Shown here: positions 16,060 to 24,403 of the stretch, in pieces
How positions within the stretch are numbered: the first letter of the stretch is position 1
How the letters are laid out: each line of letters opens with the position of its first letter
Source: DAOVQB01 sp023128935
GTDB lineage: Bacteria; Eisenbacteria; RBG-16-71-46; CAIMUX01; WJJG01
Assembly (NCBI GenBank): GCA_030628905.1
Contig: DAOVQB010000044.1
Coordinates: forward strand, 1-25,221
Length of the DNA: 25,221 nucleotides
Direction: 5' to 3'
Made by a program: the position numbers and the translations under genes
Notes under the pieces: generated by a model
What the model was told of the DNA's origin: nothing
Seen by the model: the letters and a program-made list of their open reading frames with translations, nothing else
Databases searched by the model: none

Positions 16060-16934
16060 CAGCCGCACGCAGCCGCACCCAAAGGCATTGTGGTCGCCTA
16101 TTCAACCCTGACGGGCTTCTGCCGGCACCACGGTATCGGCGTCGAACCGAAGCGCCGTGTCGGACACTATGAGTTCGGTGCTGGAAGCGAAATGCAACAC
16201 GACACATCACCGCCCACCACATCGAGAACAACTTCTACCCCGGCCGCCAGTTTGCGACGATAACGGACCTCAACACCCAGCTCCGTGCTTGGTGCGAGAC
16301 GGTCAATCGGCGACCCAAGCGTATCCTCAAGGGTACCCCGATCGAGCGCTTCGTCGCCGAGCGTCCGGCGTTGCGCCCCTTGCCGCCCTACATTCCACCG
16401 GTTTATGAGACCTTCACTCGCCGTGTGGATGTCGAAGGCTATGTCAATCTCCACACCAACCGCTACTCAGTTCCGAGCGACCTGATCGGTCGCCGCGTGG
16501 AAGTGCGTGAGATGCGCAATCAGGTGCGTGTCTTCGACGGTCACCGCTTGGTGGTGACCCATGCGCGCATGGAACGTGGCTTGGGACATCGGGTAACCTT
16601 GCCCGAGCACCGGGGCCCGAGTCGCTGGAAGAGGCATCCGCGGCCGCCGTTGCCTCAAGAAGCCGTATTGCGTGCTGCGGCACCTGAGTTCGCGCGCATG
16701 CTCGATGAGCTCAAGAAACGCCATTGTGGACGGGCGGTGCGTGGCATGCGGCAACTCCACCGTATCTACCTCGACTACCCCCTTGAGGCCATCCTCCCGG
16801 CACTGGAGACGGCCATGGAATACGGTCTGGTCGACCTCGTGCGCATCGAAGGGATGATCCTGCGCCGCTTGGCGGGCGACTTCTTCCGTCTGCCACGTGA
16901 CACCAGACCGGAACGTGAGGCGCATGATGGATGA
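16060..16934 (+). pseudogene. istA: IS21 transposase IstA, 5'-truncated with catalytic core deleted
   Basis: From about 16060 one frame encodes YSTLTGFCRHHGIGVEPKRR and GAGSEMQHDTSP, the segment of IstA around the first catalytic Asp. At 16214/16215 the frame jumps and continues HHIENNFYPGRQF, LNTQLRAWCETVNRRPKR, then the C-terminal beta-barrel part (VDVEGYVNLHTNRYSVPSDL) to the stop at 16932-16934. In complete IstA proteins the section between these two points, roughly 140-150 residues, holds the rest of the DDE site, including the KxxVE glutamate. It is absent, with a frame change at the junction. The helix-turn-helix N-terminus is missing too. The last bases overlap the istB start, as usual in IS21. 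Confidence 0.9.
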
Positions 16935-17652
16935 TAATCTCGAGCAGTTACTCAAGAACCTGAAACTGAGACGAACTCTCGAGATCCTGGATCGCGAGCT
17001 GCAGCGGGCTGAGAAAACCGGACCCAGTTACGCGACCTTCCTTGCCGATCTCTTGCGCCACGAGTATCAGGGCCAACAAGAACGCTTCCTCGAGTATCGC
17101 ATCAAGCGCGCGCGCCTGCCCGAGCGCTGGTCGCTCGAGAGTTTCCCGTGGAAGCACCAACCCGGCGTCCAAGAGAGCCAGATCATGCAGCTGGCCGAAC
17201 TCGACTTCATCCCCCGTGCGGCTAATCTGATCTTCATCGGCCCCACCGGGACCGGTAAGACCGGACTGGCAAGTGCGATCCTGCTCAAGGCTCTGCAGGC
17301 CGGATAGCGGGGACTGTTTGTCAAAGCCCAGGACCTCTTCGATGAGATGTATCAGAGCTTGGCGGACAACTACTCGCGCAAGTTCATCAACCGGATGATC
17401 CGCATAGACATTTCATTAATCGACGAAATGGGGTACCTGAATCTCAAGCCCGAACAGAGCAACATCTTCTTCAAGCTCATGGAGGAACGCTATGGTCGCA
17501 AGGCCACGATTATCACGACGAATCTTGAGTACGACCACTGGTTCGAGTTCTTGGGCAAGAAGGAAATGGTCGGCGCGCTGCTCGACCGGCTCCGCCACCG
17601 CTGTCACACGATCCGCATCGATGGACCGTCACTCAAAACTCCGGAGAAGTAG
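16927..17652 (+). pseudogene. istB: IS21 helper ATPase IstB, interrupted by an amber codon
   Basis: ATG 16927 (or 16924) follows GTGAGG (16915-16920) and overlaps the istA stop. The frame encodes NLEQLLKNLKLRRTLEILDR, a P-loop in FIGPTGTGKTGLASAIL, and AGxRGLFVKAQDLFDEMYQ, LIDEMGYLN (Walker B), ATIITTNLEYDHW and LLDRLRHRCHTIRI, which is a full-length IstB of about 241 codons. At 17305-17307 a TAG replaces the codon between AG and RG, where relatives usually have Tyr. TAC or TAT to TAG is a single substitution. The frame is otherwise intact on both sides, so the lesion may be recent. Confidence 0.92.
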
Positions 17653-17681
17653 GCAGCTGGTCAGCTGGACTCAATCACGCG

Positions 17682-17704
17682 CCCCGCGGGCACTTCCCGC
17701 GGGG
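17682..17704 (+). terminator. Strong GC hairpin after istB
   Basis: CCCCGCGGG (17682-17690) and CCCGCGGGG (17696-17704) form a perfect 9-bp stem with a five-base loop, 30 bases after the istB stop, followed by TTCTCC. It looks like an intrinsic-type terminator with a poor U-tract. Confidence 0.6.
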
Positions 17705-17799
17705 TTCTCCACACCCTCACCTTCCTCGCATCCAGCCATACGCACTGGACTCCCATCCATCTCCATAAGAAACCGGGAATCAAAACAGGAACTCACACC

Positions 17800-17836
17800 G
17801 GGTCACTTCTCGCCAGCATAGGTGGGTCAGTTCTCG
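17800..17836 (+). repeat. IS21 right-end terminal repeats
   Basis: GGGTCACTTCTCG (17800-17812) and GGGTCAGTTCTCG (17824-17836) are two copies, 24 bases apart, of the GGGTCA-x-TT sequence that binds IstA at IS21 ends. The outer end probably lies within about 20 bases to the right. Confidence 0.8.
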
Positions 17837-17850
17837 TTAGCGGCGAAGCT

Positions 17851-18718
17851 GCAGCGGCACGGATCAGTGACCATTGCCGCTCTTGAGGCTTCGCTCAAGG
17901 AAATCTGTCCGCAGGAGCGGCCATCCACGATCATCTAGCGCTTGATCGCAATGGATAATAATGATGAAGGTCCACTGTTCTGTAGCTGATCCTGGATTCC
18001 AAATTGGTATGAGGCAGCACGTTCGGGAGTTCAAATGGTCGCTCATCACCCGTCCTGCTACCGGCCAAAGAACAAATGGGTAACATCCTCACTCGACGAA
18101 GGAAACGCCCACAACTTGCCAAAGCCCATCGCTACCAAGATCTGAACCTGTCTCACGGCTGAGCTGTTTATGCCAGAGACGGTTTGAGAGAACGGCCATT
18201 CATTGGCAAACCAGTCTACAAGTGCAGACAGGACCCTTTCATCCGTATGCGCCCAATACAACGGCTCGTAAGTGCTTATCAGCCCGGCAAGAACCGAATA
18301 GGCAAGAAGGATCCAGCAGAGCGGGTCCTCTCGTACAGGCGGTGCCAGGCAAATGCCAGCGAGAAAAGGTAGCGCACGGAGAGCCTGATAGCTCGCCCAG
18401 CTAGTGGGTGGGCATCAGAGAGACCAAGAGCGCGATTGATACACATAGAGCAATCGATTCCTGCCGTACTGGGGGGGTGCCACGTCCCGAGTTCCGATGG
18501 AGGCCGTTCCCGACTGGCGGAAGCAGAGGGCGATGTGGGCTGAGCTGAAGGCCAAGTCCACGGTTTGACTCATAGCTCTGTCTGCGCGTAACGTGCTGAT
18601 CTTCATAGGATTATGCTGTCATCCATGTCCATGGCAACACCGCTTCCCAAGCAGCAAGAGTACGAATGGGATGGAACCGCAAAGTCGCATCACTAGTATA
18701 CAGAGAGCGAAGATTTGG
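17851..18718. other. Gene-poor stretch between the IS21 remnant and the HTH-protease/PIN locus
   Basis: I see no gene here with convincing start, ribosome site and composition. The best candidate is a minus-strand frame open from about 18414 down to 18058 (115 codons without a stop). It reads ALPFLAGICLAPPVREDPLC, later CWILLAYSVLAGLISTYEPL and ALVDWFANEWPFSQTVSGIN, and ends LFFGR. It looks like one or two membrane helices followed by a soluble tail, but has no start near its 5' end and follows an in-frame stop. It may be a decayed membrane-protein gene. Confidence 0.35.
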
Positions 18719-18731
18719 TTAGTTTAATAGT

Positions 18732-18764
18732 CATGTTGACATGTTTCGTAGCTATGGCTACAAT
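18732..18764 (+). promoter_or_regulatory. Near-consensus promoter overlapped by two perfect dyads (likely autoregulated operator)
   Basis: TTGACA (18736-18741, full consensus) and TACAAT (18759-18764, five of six) are 17 bases apart and lie 20 bases before the start at 18785. The -35 is covered by the dyad CATGT-TG-ACATG (18732-18743). The last base of the spacer and the first half of the -10 are covered by GTAGC-TATG-GCTAC (18748-18761). The two dyads differ in sequence. Occupation of either would block RNA polymerase. The XRE-type DNA-binding domain encoded next is the obvious candidate repressor. Confidence 0.75.
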
Positions 18765-18784
18765 GCTCAAAAGGGAGGTGCAAC

Positions 18785-19936
18785 ATGCCAGAGAACACCA
18801 TTGCTCTGAATCTCCGACGACTCCGAAAGGCTAATGGCCTTACTCAGAATGAGTTAGCAGAGAAGTCAGGGCTTTCCAGGGCGGCCTATCGAAACATCGA
18901 GACCGGTAGATCCGAGCCGCGTGTCAGCAGTCTGCAGGACATCGCCAATGCGCTTCGGGTGCCCATCCAGCAGCTCGTAGAACCAAGACGGAGGCTTCGT
19001 GCTGCGCGGTTTCGTTCGAACAAGCGCATGCGCAGCCGCGAGCAGATCCTCGTAGACGTTGGGCGATGGCTAGGTGACTTCAGTGACGTCGAAGACATTC
19101 TCGATGACCGCGTGCCCTACAAGCTCGATGACATCCGGAGTCAACTCAGGGCACGCAAGAGCCGCGGCGAGATCGCGGCAGCTCGAGCTAGAGAGGTACT
19201 CGATCTAGACGACGAAGAGCCGGTACGCGACATCTGCGGCCTGCTCGAGTCGGGAGGGATAAAGGTTGGCGAACTGAAGGTGGCCTCTCACGATTTCTTC
19301 GGACTGTCTGTAGCCGCGGAGGAAGGTGGCCCTGCTGTGATAGTCAATACCTGGGATCGTATCCCTGTCGAACGCTGGATCTTCACCGCGGCGCACGAGC
19401 TGGGTCACCTCACTCTGCACCTTTCGGACTATGATATCAGTCTCACTGACGAGGAAAAGCAGCATGAGCAGGAGGCCAACGCCTTTGCTGGGGCGTTTCT
19501 CATGCCCGACGTCTCGTTTCGGAAAGAGTGGGACGAGACCTACGGCCTGGCTCTCGTCGATCGCATCCTGAAGGTGAAGCGTATCTTTCGAGTGAGCTAC
19601 CGCACTGTCTTGTACCGCATCGCACCCAGCTATCGTGGTCCCGAGAACATCTGGGTGCGGTTCCAACGAGACTACCGCCAACGATACGGGCGCGCCTTGC
19701 TTCGGGACGACGAACCCAATGCGCTTGCCCAAGACGCCTTCCGGGCGAGTTTCCCGGAAGACCGCTCAGCGGGTGAGCCCGATAAGCTCTCGCCGAAGGA
19801 TTTCATACAAGATCGATTGTCCAGGCTTGTTCGCAAAGCGGTCGAGCAGGAGAAGATCAGCCTCGATCGGGGTGCAGAGATCATGGGCCTCTCTCTTCAG
19901 GACATGCGTGACCTGACCGCGTCCTGGGTTGGATAA
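18785..19936 (+). CDS. XRE-family HTH / ImmA-IrrE (M78) metallopeptidase fusion
   Basis: AAGGGAGG (18771-18778) lies six bases before the ATG. The 383-aa product begins with an XRE helix-turn-helix (about residues 5-65: LRRLRKANGLTQNELAEKSG, then RAAYRNIETGRSEPR). After a charged linker comes an ImmA/IrrE zinc-protease domain with HELGH (His204, Glu205, His208) and the downstream QEANAFAGAFLMP (Glu230 as probable third ligand). All expected catalytic residues are present. The C-terminal ~130 residues are helical and basic. Such fusions act as site-specific proteases or as antitoxin-type regulators that control a promoter and a partner gene. The PIN gene starts eight bases after this stop, so the two form an operon. 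The dyads over the promoter suggest self-repression. Confidence 0.93.
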   Translation: MPENTIALNLRRLRKANGLTQNELAEKSGLSRAAYRNIETGRSEPRVSSLQDIANALRVPIQQLVEPRRRLRAARFRSNKRMRSREQILVDVGRWLGDFSDVEDILDDRVPYKLDDIRSQLRARKSRGEIAAARAREVLDLDDEEPVRDICGLLESGGIKVGELKVASHDFFGLSVAAEEGGPAVIVNTWDRIPVERWIFTAAHELGHLTLHLSDYDISLTDEEKQHEQEANAFAGAFLMPDVSFRKEWDETYGLALVDRILKVKRIFRVSYRTVLYRIAPSYRGPENIWVRFQRDYRQRYGRALLRDDEPNALAQDAFRASFPEDRSAGEPDKLSPKDFIQDRLSRLVRKAVEQEKISLDRGAEIMGLSLQDMRDLTASWVG

Positions 19937-19944
19937 GTGGATCG

Positions 19945-20466
19945 ATGTCAAAGAAGCCTCAGCCTCTGCTCATAGATGCCAATGTGCTCATCGACTACCA
20001 AAGGTCTGACTTCTCGATCTTAGGCCTGGTGAACCAGCACGTCGGCCATATCTATGTGTTGACACCGATCCTGAATGAAGTTGACGGTCTGGACGTCGTC
20101 GACTGTGAACGGCTCGGACTGAAGGCGATCGAACCCGAACTGGCCCAGGTGACACGGGCGTCAACGGCAAAGGGCCAGCTATCCTTTCGCGATCGACTCT
20201 GCCTCGTCGTTGCATCGGAAGGAGGCTTTGTTTGCTTGACCAACGACAAGGCGCTGCGCAAGGCGTGCGACGACCTGGGTGTCGCCACCCTCTGGGGACT
20301 CGAGATCATGATAACGCTGGTTCGGAGTGGCGCGATGCGAGCTGCGGATGCCATCAGCATTGCCGAGAAGATCCACATCAACAACCCACTGCACGTATCA
20401 CAGAAGATTGTTGATCGGTTTTGCCGGAACGTAATTGCCACGGAGAAGAAACATGGTCATCGATAG
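19945..20466 (+). CDS. PIN-domain ribonuclease, toxin candidate paired with the HTH/ImmA-IrrE protein
   Basis: The 173-aa product carries the PIN acidic residues: LLIDANVLIDY with Asp11, LNEVDGLD with Glu45, SFRDRLCLVVA with Asp83 and LTNDKALRKAC with Asp101. The active site therefore looks complete. The protein is longer than a typical VapC (~130 aa); the extra ~45 residues at the C-terminus are helical (SGAMRAADAISIAEKIHIN) and include a basic end. PIN proteins of this size, such as the DUF4411 type, are often found next to HTH-ImmA/IrrE genes. The ATG at 19945 follows the upstream stop by eight bases. By analogy it is an RNA-cleaving toxin restrained by its neighbour; which RNA it cuts is not visible. 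Confidence 0.85.
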   Translation: MSKKPQPLLIDANVLIDYQRSDFSILGLVNQHVGHIYVLTPILNEVDGLDVVDCERLGLKAIEPELAQVTRASTAKGQLSFRDRLCLVVASEGGFVCLTNDKALRKACDDLGVATLWGLEIMITLVRSGAMRAADAISIAEKIHINNPLHVSQKIVDRFCRNVIATEKKHGHR

Positions 20467-20509
20467 CGTCGCGGTCTCGGTTAGGGGTCCTTGACGAAAG
20501 GAGTAGGCA

Positions 20510-20709
20510 GTGGGGCAGTTTAACCCAAGGCGTGTACTGCACCAGATCTCCAATCCACTGCTGCTGGGGTTCTTCGAACAGCAGGGCGACGTGCTGCCGG
20601 TAGCCTGGGACCGATTCACCAACACGCAGATGGAAAGCGTGTTTCGCGCCTTGGAGGCGTCTCCCGACTTCGAAATGCGCACACTGCAACTGCCATTGAT
20701 TGTGACTGT
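20510..20709 (+). pseudogene. 5' fragment of an unrecognised gene, cut by a junction
   Basis: AAAGGAG lies just before a GTG at 20510. The frame opens MGQFNPRRVLHQISNPLLLG, then FFEQQGDVLPVAWDRF and VFRALEASPDFEMRTLQL, which reads like a genuine soluble protein N-terminus. I recall similar hypothetical proteins of unknown function but cannot name the family. Composition changes after about 20705, and the frame then runs to 21043 antisense to the convergent ATP-binding gene, so only about 65 codons look real. The gene appears to have been truncated by the same event that truncated its neighbour. The exact break point is approximate. Confidence 0.5.
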
Positions 20710-20735
20710 TAGCTGCCATCTTGGTTCATATCTGC

Positions 20736-21968
20736 TCATTTCTGACCCCTGTTATGGGATGAATTGCGCAGCCATGTCTTCCATGCCGGACCGGGGTGGT
20801 ACCGCGTTCCGCGCCGGGTTCCGGATCGCACCAGAACTTCTGTCTCCACAAGCTGCCCGAGGGCCAGCCCGGCATGCCGTCGCTCGACAGCAAAGATCTC
20901 CCGATAGTCCGCGTTCTGAATGTGTCCCTTCTGATCCATGCGGGCGGCGATACTCTGGTAAGGGGTCAGCGCGGGCTGGTCTTTTTGGGACAGCCCGAGA
21001 ATCTTGTAGCGAGCACCCCGTCCCCTGCCTTCGGGCGCGCTAACCAAACCCAGGTCCACCATCTCTTTGACTTCCCGGTAGGCGGCGTCGCGACCCACCT
21101 CATTCAGGGCTTGGTAGTCACCGTTGGTGAAACTGCCTCTCGGATAGGCAACCAGAATGCGGCGCTGGCGCTGTCCGATGGGCAGGGATTGGACGTGACG
21201 CACCCAGTCGGGATCCGGTGTCTCCAGTATCGGCTGGTTGCGCAGCGTGACAGCGAAACTCCGGGCATCCACCTCCAGCTGGGGTAGGCGCAACCAGGAC
21301 CGCTCCATCTCCTGGAAGATGCGAGGAACGCGCTCACCCTGTTCGCGCATCAACGCCAGCTCGGCCAGCACCCGCGTGATGCGCGGGTTGCGGCTGGCAT
21401 GGAGCCGCTCGCGGCGCTTCAGGCGAGCTAGCTCCACTTCGGGCAACAGTCCTCCCGGATTCCTGATCTCCATTCGATCCTCGTAGAGCCATACTTCGAC
21501 GCCGTGTCCGTGGCTGCGGTAGTCCCGGTGAGCGACGGCGTTGACCAAGGCCTCCTGCCACGCGAACGTGGGGTACTCGGGCACTTCTCGGAAGAAGAGA
21601 TCGTGCAATCGGGTCGAGCGGCGGATGAGGCCACTGAGGGTTTCATAGGCCCGCTGGATCACTGTAGGAAGGGCGCCCTCAATGCGGACGGCTTCCTCTA
21701 CATTGTAACGGTCGCCGGAGAGGCGTTCGGTGCCGCGAACGGTGAAGATGCGCACGCCCCGTCCAGGGGCGAGTGCAAGCTGAGCGCAGGGCCCTATACG
21801 GGCGCTTGCCTCGGCGGAGTCTGGGTACAGAAATTCGTCCAAGGATATGCGCAAGCTGAGCGCGGGGCCCTTATGCGGCCCCGGCCTCGGCGGAGCTTGA
21901 GTAGAAAAGCCCGGGCTGAGGCCCTCTGCTGGGGCCACTAGATGGACGTCTGGAATAAAGCAGGGCAC
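20736..21968 (-). CDS. AlbA_2/Schlafen-related ATP-binding transcriptional regulator (COG2865), N-terminus lost
   Basis: The frame gives 410 residues, but recognisable homology starts only near residue 61 (about nt 21788). From there: IEGALPTVIQRAYETLSGLI, then the HATPase_c_4 block YPTFAWQEALVNAVAHRDYR with N and D of a GHKL-type ATP site, and VWLYEDRMEIRNPGGLLPEV. The C-terminal half has two winged-helix stretches (GSFTNGDYQALNEVGRDAAY, and QKGHIQNADYREIFAVERRH). Full family members begin with an AlbA_2 DNA-binding domain of about 130-150 residues, which is absent here. Its place is taken by an internally repeated sequence (21775-21926) that only happens to stay open. The protein is therefore probably a truncated, non-functional regulator. 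Confidence 0.7.
   Translation of the reverse strand: MPCFIPDVHLVAPAEGLSPGFSTQAPPRPGPHKGPALSLRISLDEFLYPDSAEASARIGPCAQLALAPGRGVRIFTVRGTERLSGDRYNVEEAVRIEGALPTVIQRAYETLSGLIRRSTRLHDLFFREVPEYPTFAWQEALVNAVAHRDYRSHGHGVEVWLYEDRMEIRNPGGLLPEVELARLKRRERLHASRNPRITRVLAELALMREQGERVPRIFQEMERSWLRLPQLEVDARSFAVTLRNQPILETPDPDWVRHVQSLPIGQRQRRILVAYPRGSFTNGDYQALNEVGRDAAYREVKEMVDLGLVSAPEGRGRGARYKILGLSQKDQPALTPYQSIAARMDQKGHIQNADYREIFAVERRHAGLALGQLVETEVLVRSGTRRGTRYHPGPAWKTWLRNSSHNRGQK
21775..21926. repeat. Imperfect 76-bp tandem duplication
   Basis: A unit starting GCAAGCTGAGCGC at 21775 recurs at 21851 with GGGCCC and GCCTCGGCGGAG in the same order in both. A shorter third echo (GCTGAGGCCCTCTGCTGGGGCC) is seen from about 21914. 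It fills the gap between the truncated regulator and the truncated RND pump. Confidence 0.65.
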
Positions 21969-23475
21969 TCAAGCTGATGGCCCCTTCCGGTTTCCCAGGC
22001 GCTGCTGCCCCGGGCTCGAACGCGACGCCATCCTCCATGTACAACCGCGTGAGCGACCAGCCGTCACTCCAGAAGCTGTAGATCGATTTGGCGTGCAGTT
22101 CTGCGCGGTGCGGCTCGAGGAGCCCCTCCACGTGGCTAACGATCTCTTCCTTGCGCTCTAAACTCAGAGCCTCGCTGAACTCGTATTGCATCTGCACGAA
22201 GACCTCGGTTTCGCTGGTGTCGAAGTTCTTGTCGATGCGCATAAAGGGATAAACCGCCGATTCGACGACCAGCAACCAGACCAGCGGCGCCAGCCAGCGG
22301 TGGTGCAACGTGAAGTCCAGGAGGCGCACGTAAAGGCGCTCCAGGTGCTCCATCAGTCGGCTGCGCGACCGCGCGCGGGCGCTGATGAAGTGCGCGGTCG
22401 CTAGGGGGATCAGCGAGAAGGGAATGCAGATCACCGAGATCGCGGTCATGCTGATCCGGCGCAGGAAGGCCAGCAGCACTAGGACGGCCAGGATCCCGCC
22501 GACCAGGGCGGCTAGACGCACCTCTCCAACTGCCCGCTCGATGAAGCGTGACTGATCGAAGAGCACCACCAAGCGCGCGCCCGGCGGCAAGCTGGCCTGC
22601 AGATCGGCGATGCGCGCGTGCACCTCGCGCGCGGTGGTGACAATGTTGGCATCGCCTTCCTTGTAGACGTCGATCTCGACGCTTTCGATGCCGTCGACGC
22701 GCGTGATCTCCTCGCGCTCCTTGGTCCCGCGCCAGACGGCAGCCACATCTTGCAAACGCACCACGGCATTGCCATCCTGACGCAGGACTAGGACGGCGAT
22801 CTCATTGATGGAGGTGAACTCACCTACCGTACGAATCAAGTATTGGCTGTCCTTGTCGCGCAGCGAACCGCCGGGCAGGTTGACGTTTGCCACTCCGACA
22901 GCCTGGCGGACCTGCTCGAGCGTGATCCCCATCGCGGCGAGCCGATCCTGATCGACATCGATGCGGATCTCCTCCTCGAAGCCGCCTTTCACGCGCGCGG
23001 CAGCCACGCCCCGGACGGTCTCCAACTCTTGCTTCAGGCGGCGATCGGCCACGCGGCGCGTCATAGTCAGGTCATCGCCCCCCCGCAAGGCCAGGCGCAT
23101 GATCGGATCCAGCGAGGGATCGAAACGCAGCACTATCGGGTCCTCGACATCTTCGGGCAAGACGAGGCGATCGAGCTTCTCGCGCACATCCATCGCCAGC
23201 ATGTCCATGTCAGCGTCCCAGTCGAATTCCAGGGTGACCTCCGAGACCCCAGGTCGCGAGACCGAATGGATGGTGCGCAGCCCCTTGACAACACCCACCG
23301 TCTCCTCGACTGGGCGGGTGACTAGGTTCTCGACCTCGGCGGGGGCCGTATCGGAGAATTCTGTCTGGACAGTCAGCGAGGGATAGCTGATATCGGGCAT
23401 GAGATCGAGTGGCAGGCGCTGGTAGCCCACGACGCCGAAGGCGGCGACTGCCAGCGCGGTCATCAGCACTGCCAC
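21871..23475 (-). pseudogene. RND efflux pump remnant, TM3-TM6 and C-terminal half deleted
   Basis: The product starts inside the usual N-terminal RRPV motif (RPVAVLMTALAVAAFG) and has TM1, RLPLDLMPDISYPSLTVQTE, and porter subdomains through about residue 300. TM2 is RLAALVGGILAVLVLLAFLR. Then CIPFS runs straight into LIPLATAHFISARARS, which is the end of TM6, so TM3-TM6 with their proton-relay residues are missing. TM7 and the start of the second periplasmic loop follow (LERLYVRLLDFTLHHRWLAP, SETEVFVQMQYEFSEALSLE). After LTRLYMEDGVAFEPG (near 22010) homology ends. The remaining ~45 residues are translated intergenic repeat. Only about half of a ~1000-aa pump remains. It follows the membrane fusion protein gene, as in normal efflux operons. 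Confidence 0.88.
21931..21996. repeat. Dispersed intergenic repeat, copy C (3' half)
   Basis: GGGGCCACTAGATGGACGTC through the shared CTCAAGCTGATGG and CCTTCCGG aligns with 15380-15446. The 5' half present in copies A and B is not found here. The copy lies exactly where RND homology is lost. Confidence 0.65.
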
Positions 23476-24403
23476 CGGGCGGGGAGATCTTCACGCGCTG
23501 CCCATCCTCAAGCGAACGCTGGCCCTGCACGACCACCGACTCGCCCTCGACAACGCCGCCGGTGATTTCGATCTGCTCGTCACTTCGAAACCCGGTCTCC
23601 ACTGGCCGCCGCTGGGCGGTGCTGTCGGCAACCACATAGACTACTTCCTGTCCTTTATCGCTGAAGACAGCGATCTTGGGCACCAGCAACGCAGCCTCGT
23701 GGCGGTCAGTGACAATGCGCACCATGGCGAAGTCCCCTGGGCGGATGCTCGCGGGGTAGTCGTTGATCTCCACGGTGACCTTAATGGTCCCGCTGGTCGG
23801 ATCGATGATCGGGCTGATCAGTGTGATCTGCCCGCAGAGGGCTTCGTGGGTCGAGTCGAGCGTGAGTTCGACGGGCTGTGTGGTGTGAATCCGGCGGAAC
23901 TCCTTGGCGGGTACATGCGCGCGGGCCAGCAAGCGCTGTGTGTCGGCCAGTGTGAAGAGTCGCGTACCGACGGTCACCATCTGTCCGGGGTCCACCGCGC
24001 GTGCGACCACGCGGCCGGCGAAGGGCGCACATACGCGCGTGTGGGAGCACTCCAGGGCCGCCAGATCCTTGGCCGCCTCAGCAGTCTGCAGATTGCTGCG
24101 CGCCGTCTCGTACTCCTCGGTCGATGTCAGATCCCGCTCGAACATCTGCTTGAGGCGCGCAAAGCGTGACCGCTGCAGGTCCTCCTGAGCCTCGGCCTGC
24201 TTGAGGCGGTGGCGGTACTCGTCATCCTCAATGGTGAGCAGTGTGGCGCCCTGGGCGACATGGTCACCCTCCTCGGCTTCCAGGCTGAGGACCAGGCCGG
24301 AGACGCGCGCCTGGACATCAGCCTGCTTGTCGGGCTCGAGCGTGGCGGTACTGCTGTAGTAGCTGGCAATCGCGCCCCGCACCACCAGCGCCACCGCAAC
24401 CAC
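23210..24403 (-). pseudogene. RND membrane fusion protein (HlyD/AcrA-type), out of frame at both ends
   Basis: The core is a classic periplasmic adaptor: TLEPDKQADVQARVSGLVLS (barrel-sandwich half 1), a coiled-coil (about residues 60-115), THTRV-like SHTRVCAPFAGRVVARAVDPG (half 2), VELTLDSTHEALCGQITLIS and PTSGTIKVTVEI, and DFAMVRIVTDR ... VLPKIAV-like VPKIAVFSDKGQEVVYVVAD. It ends VVQGQRSLEDGQRVKISPPG. It would link an inner-membrane RND pump to an outer-membrane channel. The true end lies at about 23477; beyond it the frame runs about 90 codons antiphase to the RND gene. At the 5' side the membrane anchor (RPALILLMVGMLFG, in the frame starting with GTG 24515) is one base out of phase. A G5 run near 24405-24411 has one G too many. 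Confidence 0.85.

Larger units (their letters stand above)
16029..17850 (+). mobile_element. Degenerate IS21-family insertion sequence
   Basis: The element keeps the diagnostic IS21 order istA-istB with overlapping genes, and the right end has the multiple terminal repeats of this family (17800-17812 and 17824-17836). The left end and the first part of istA are missing, istA lacks its catalytic core and istB has a stop codon, so it cannot move on its own. The exact outer boundaries are uncertain. Confidence 0.85.

Noticed and set aside
18058..18414. Minus-strand membrane-protein gene
   Set aside because: The frame is protein-like, but it has no start codon or ribosome site near its 5' end and follows an in-frame stop; kept only as a note in the gene-poor stretch.
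20710..21043. Continuation of the 20510 gene to its stop
   Set aside because: The later codons are antisense to the convergent regulator gene and lose protein-like character.
21789..21968. First 60 residues of the truncated AlbA_2-type regulator as a real domain
   Set aside because: They are translated from a 76-bp tandem duplication with no resemblance to the expected AlbA_2 domain.
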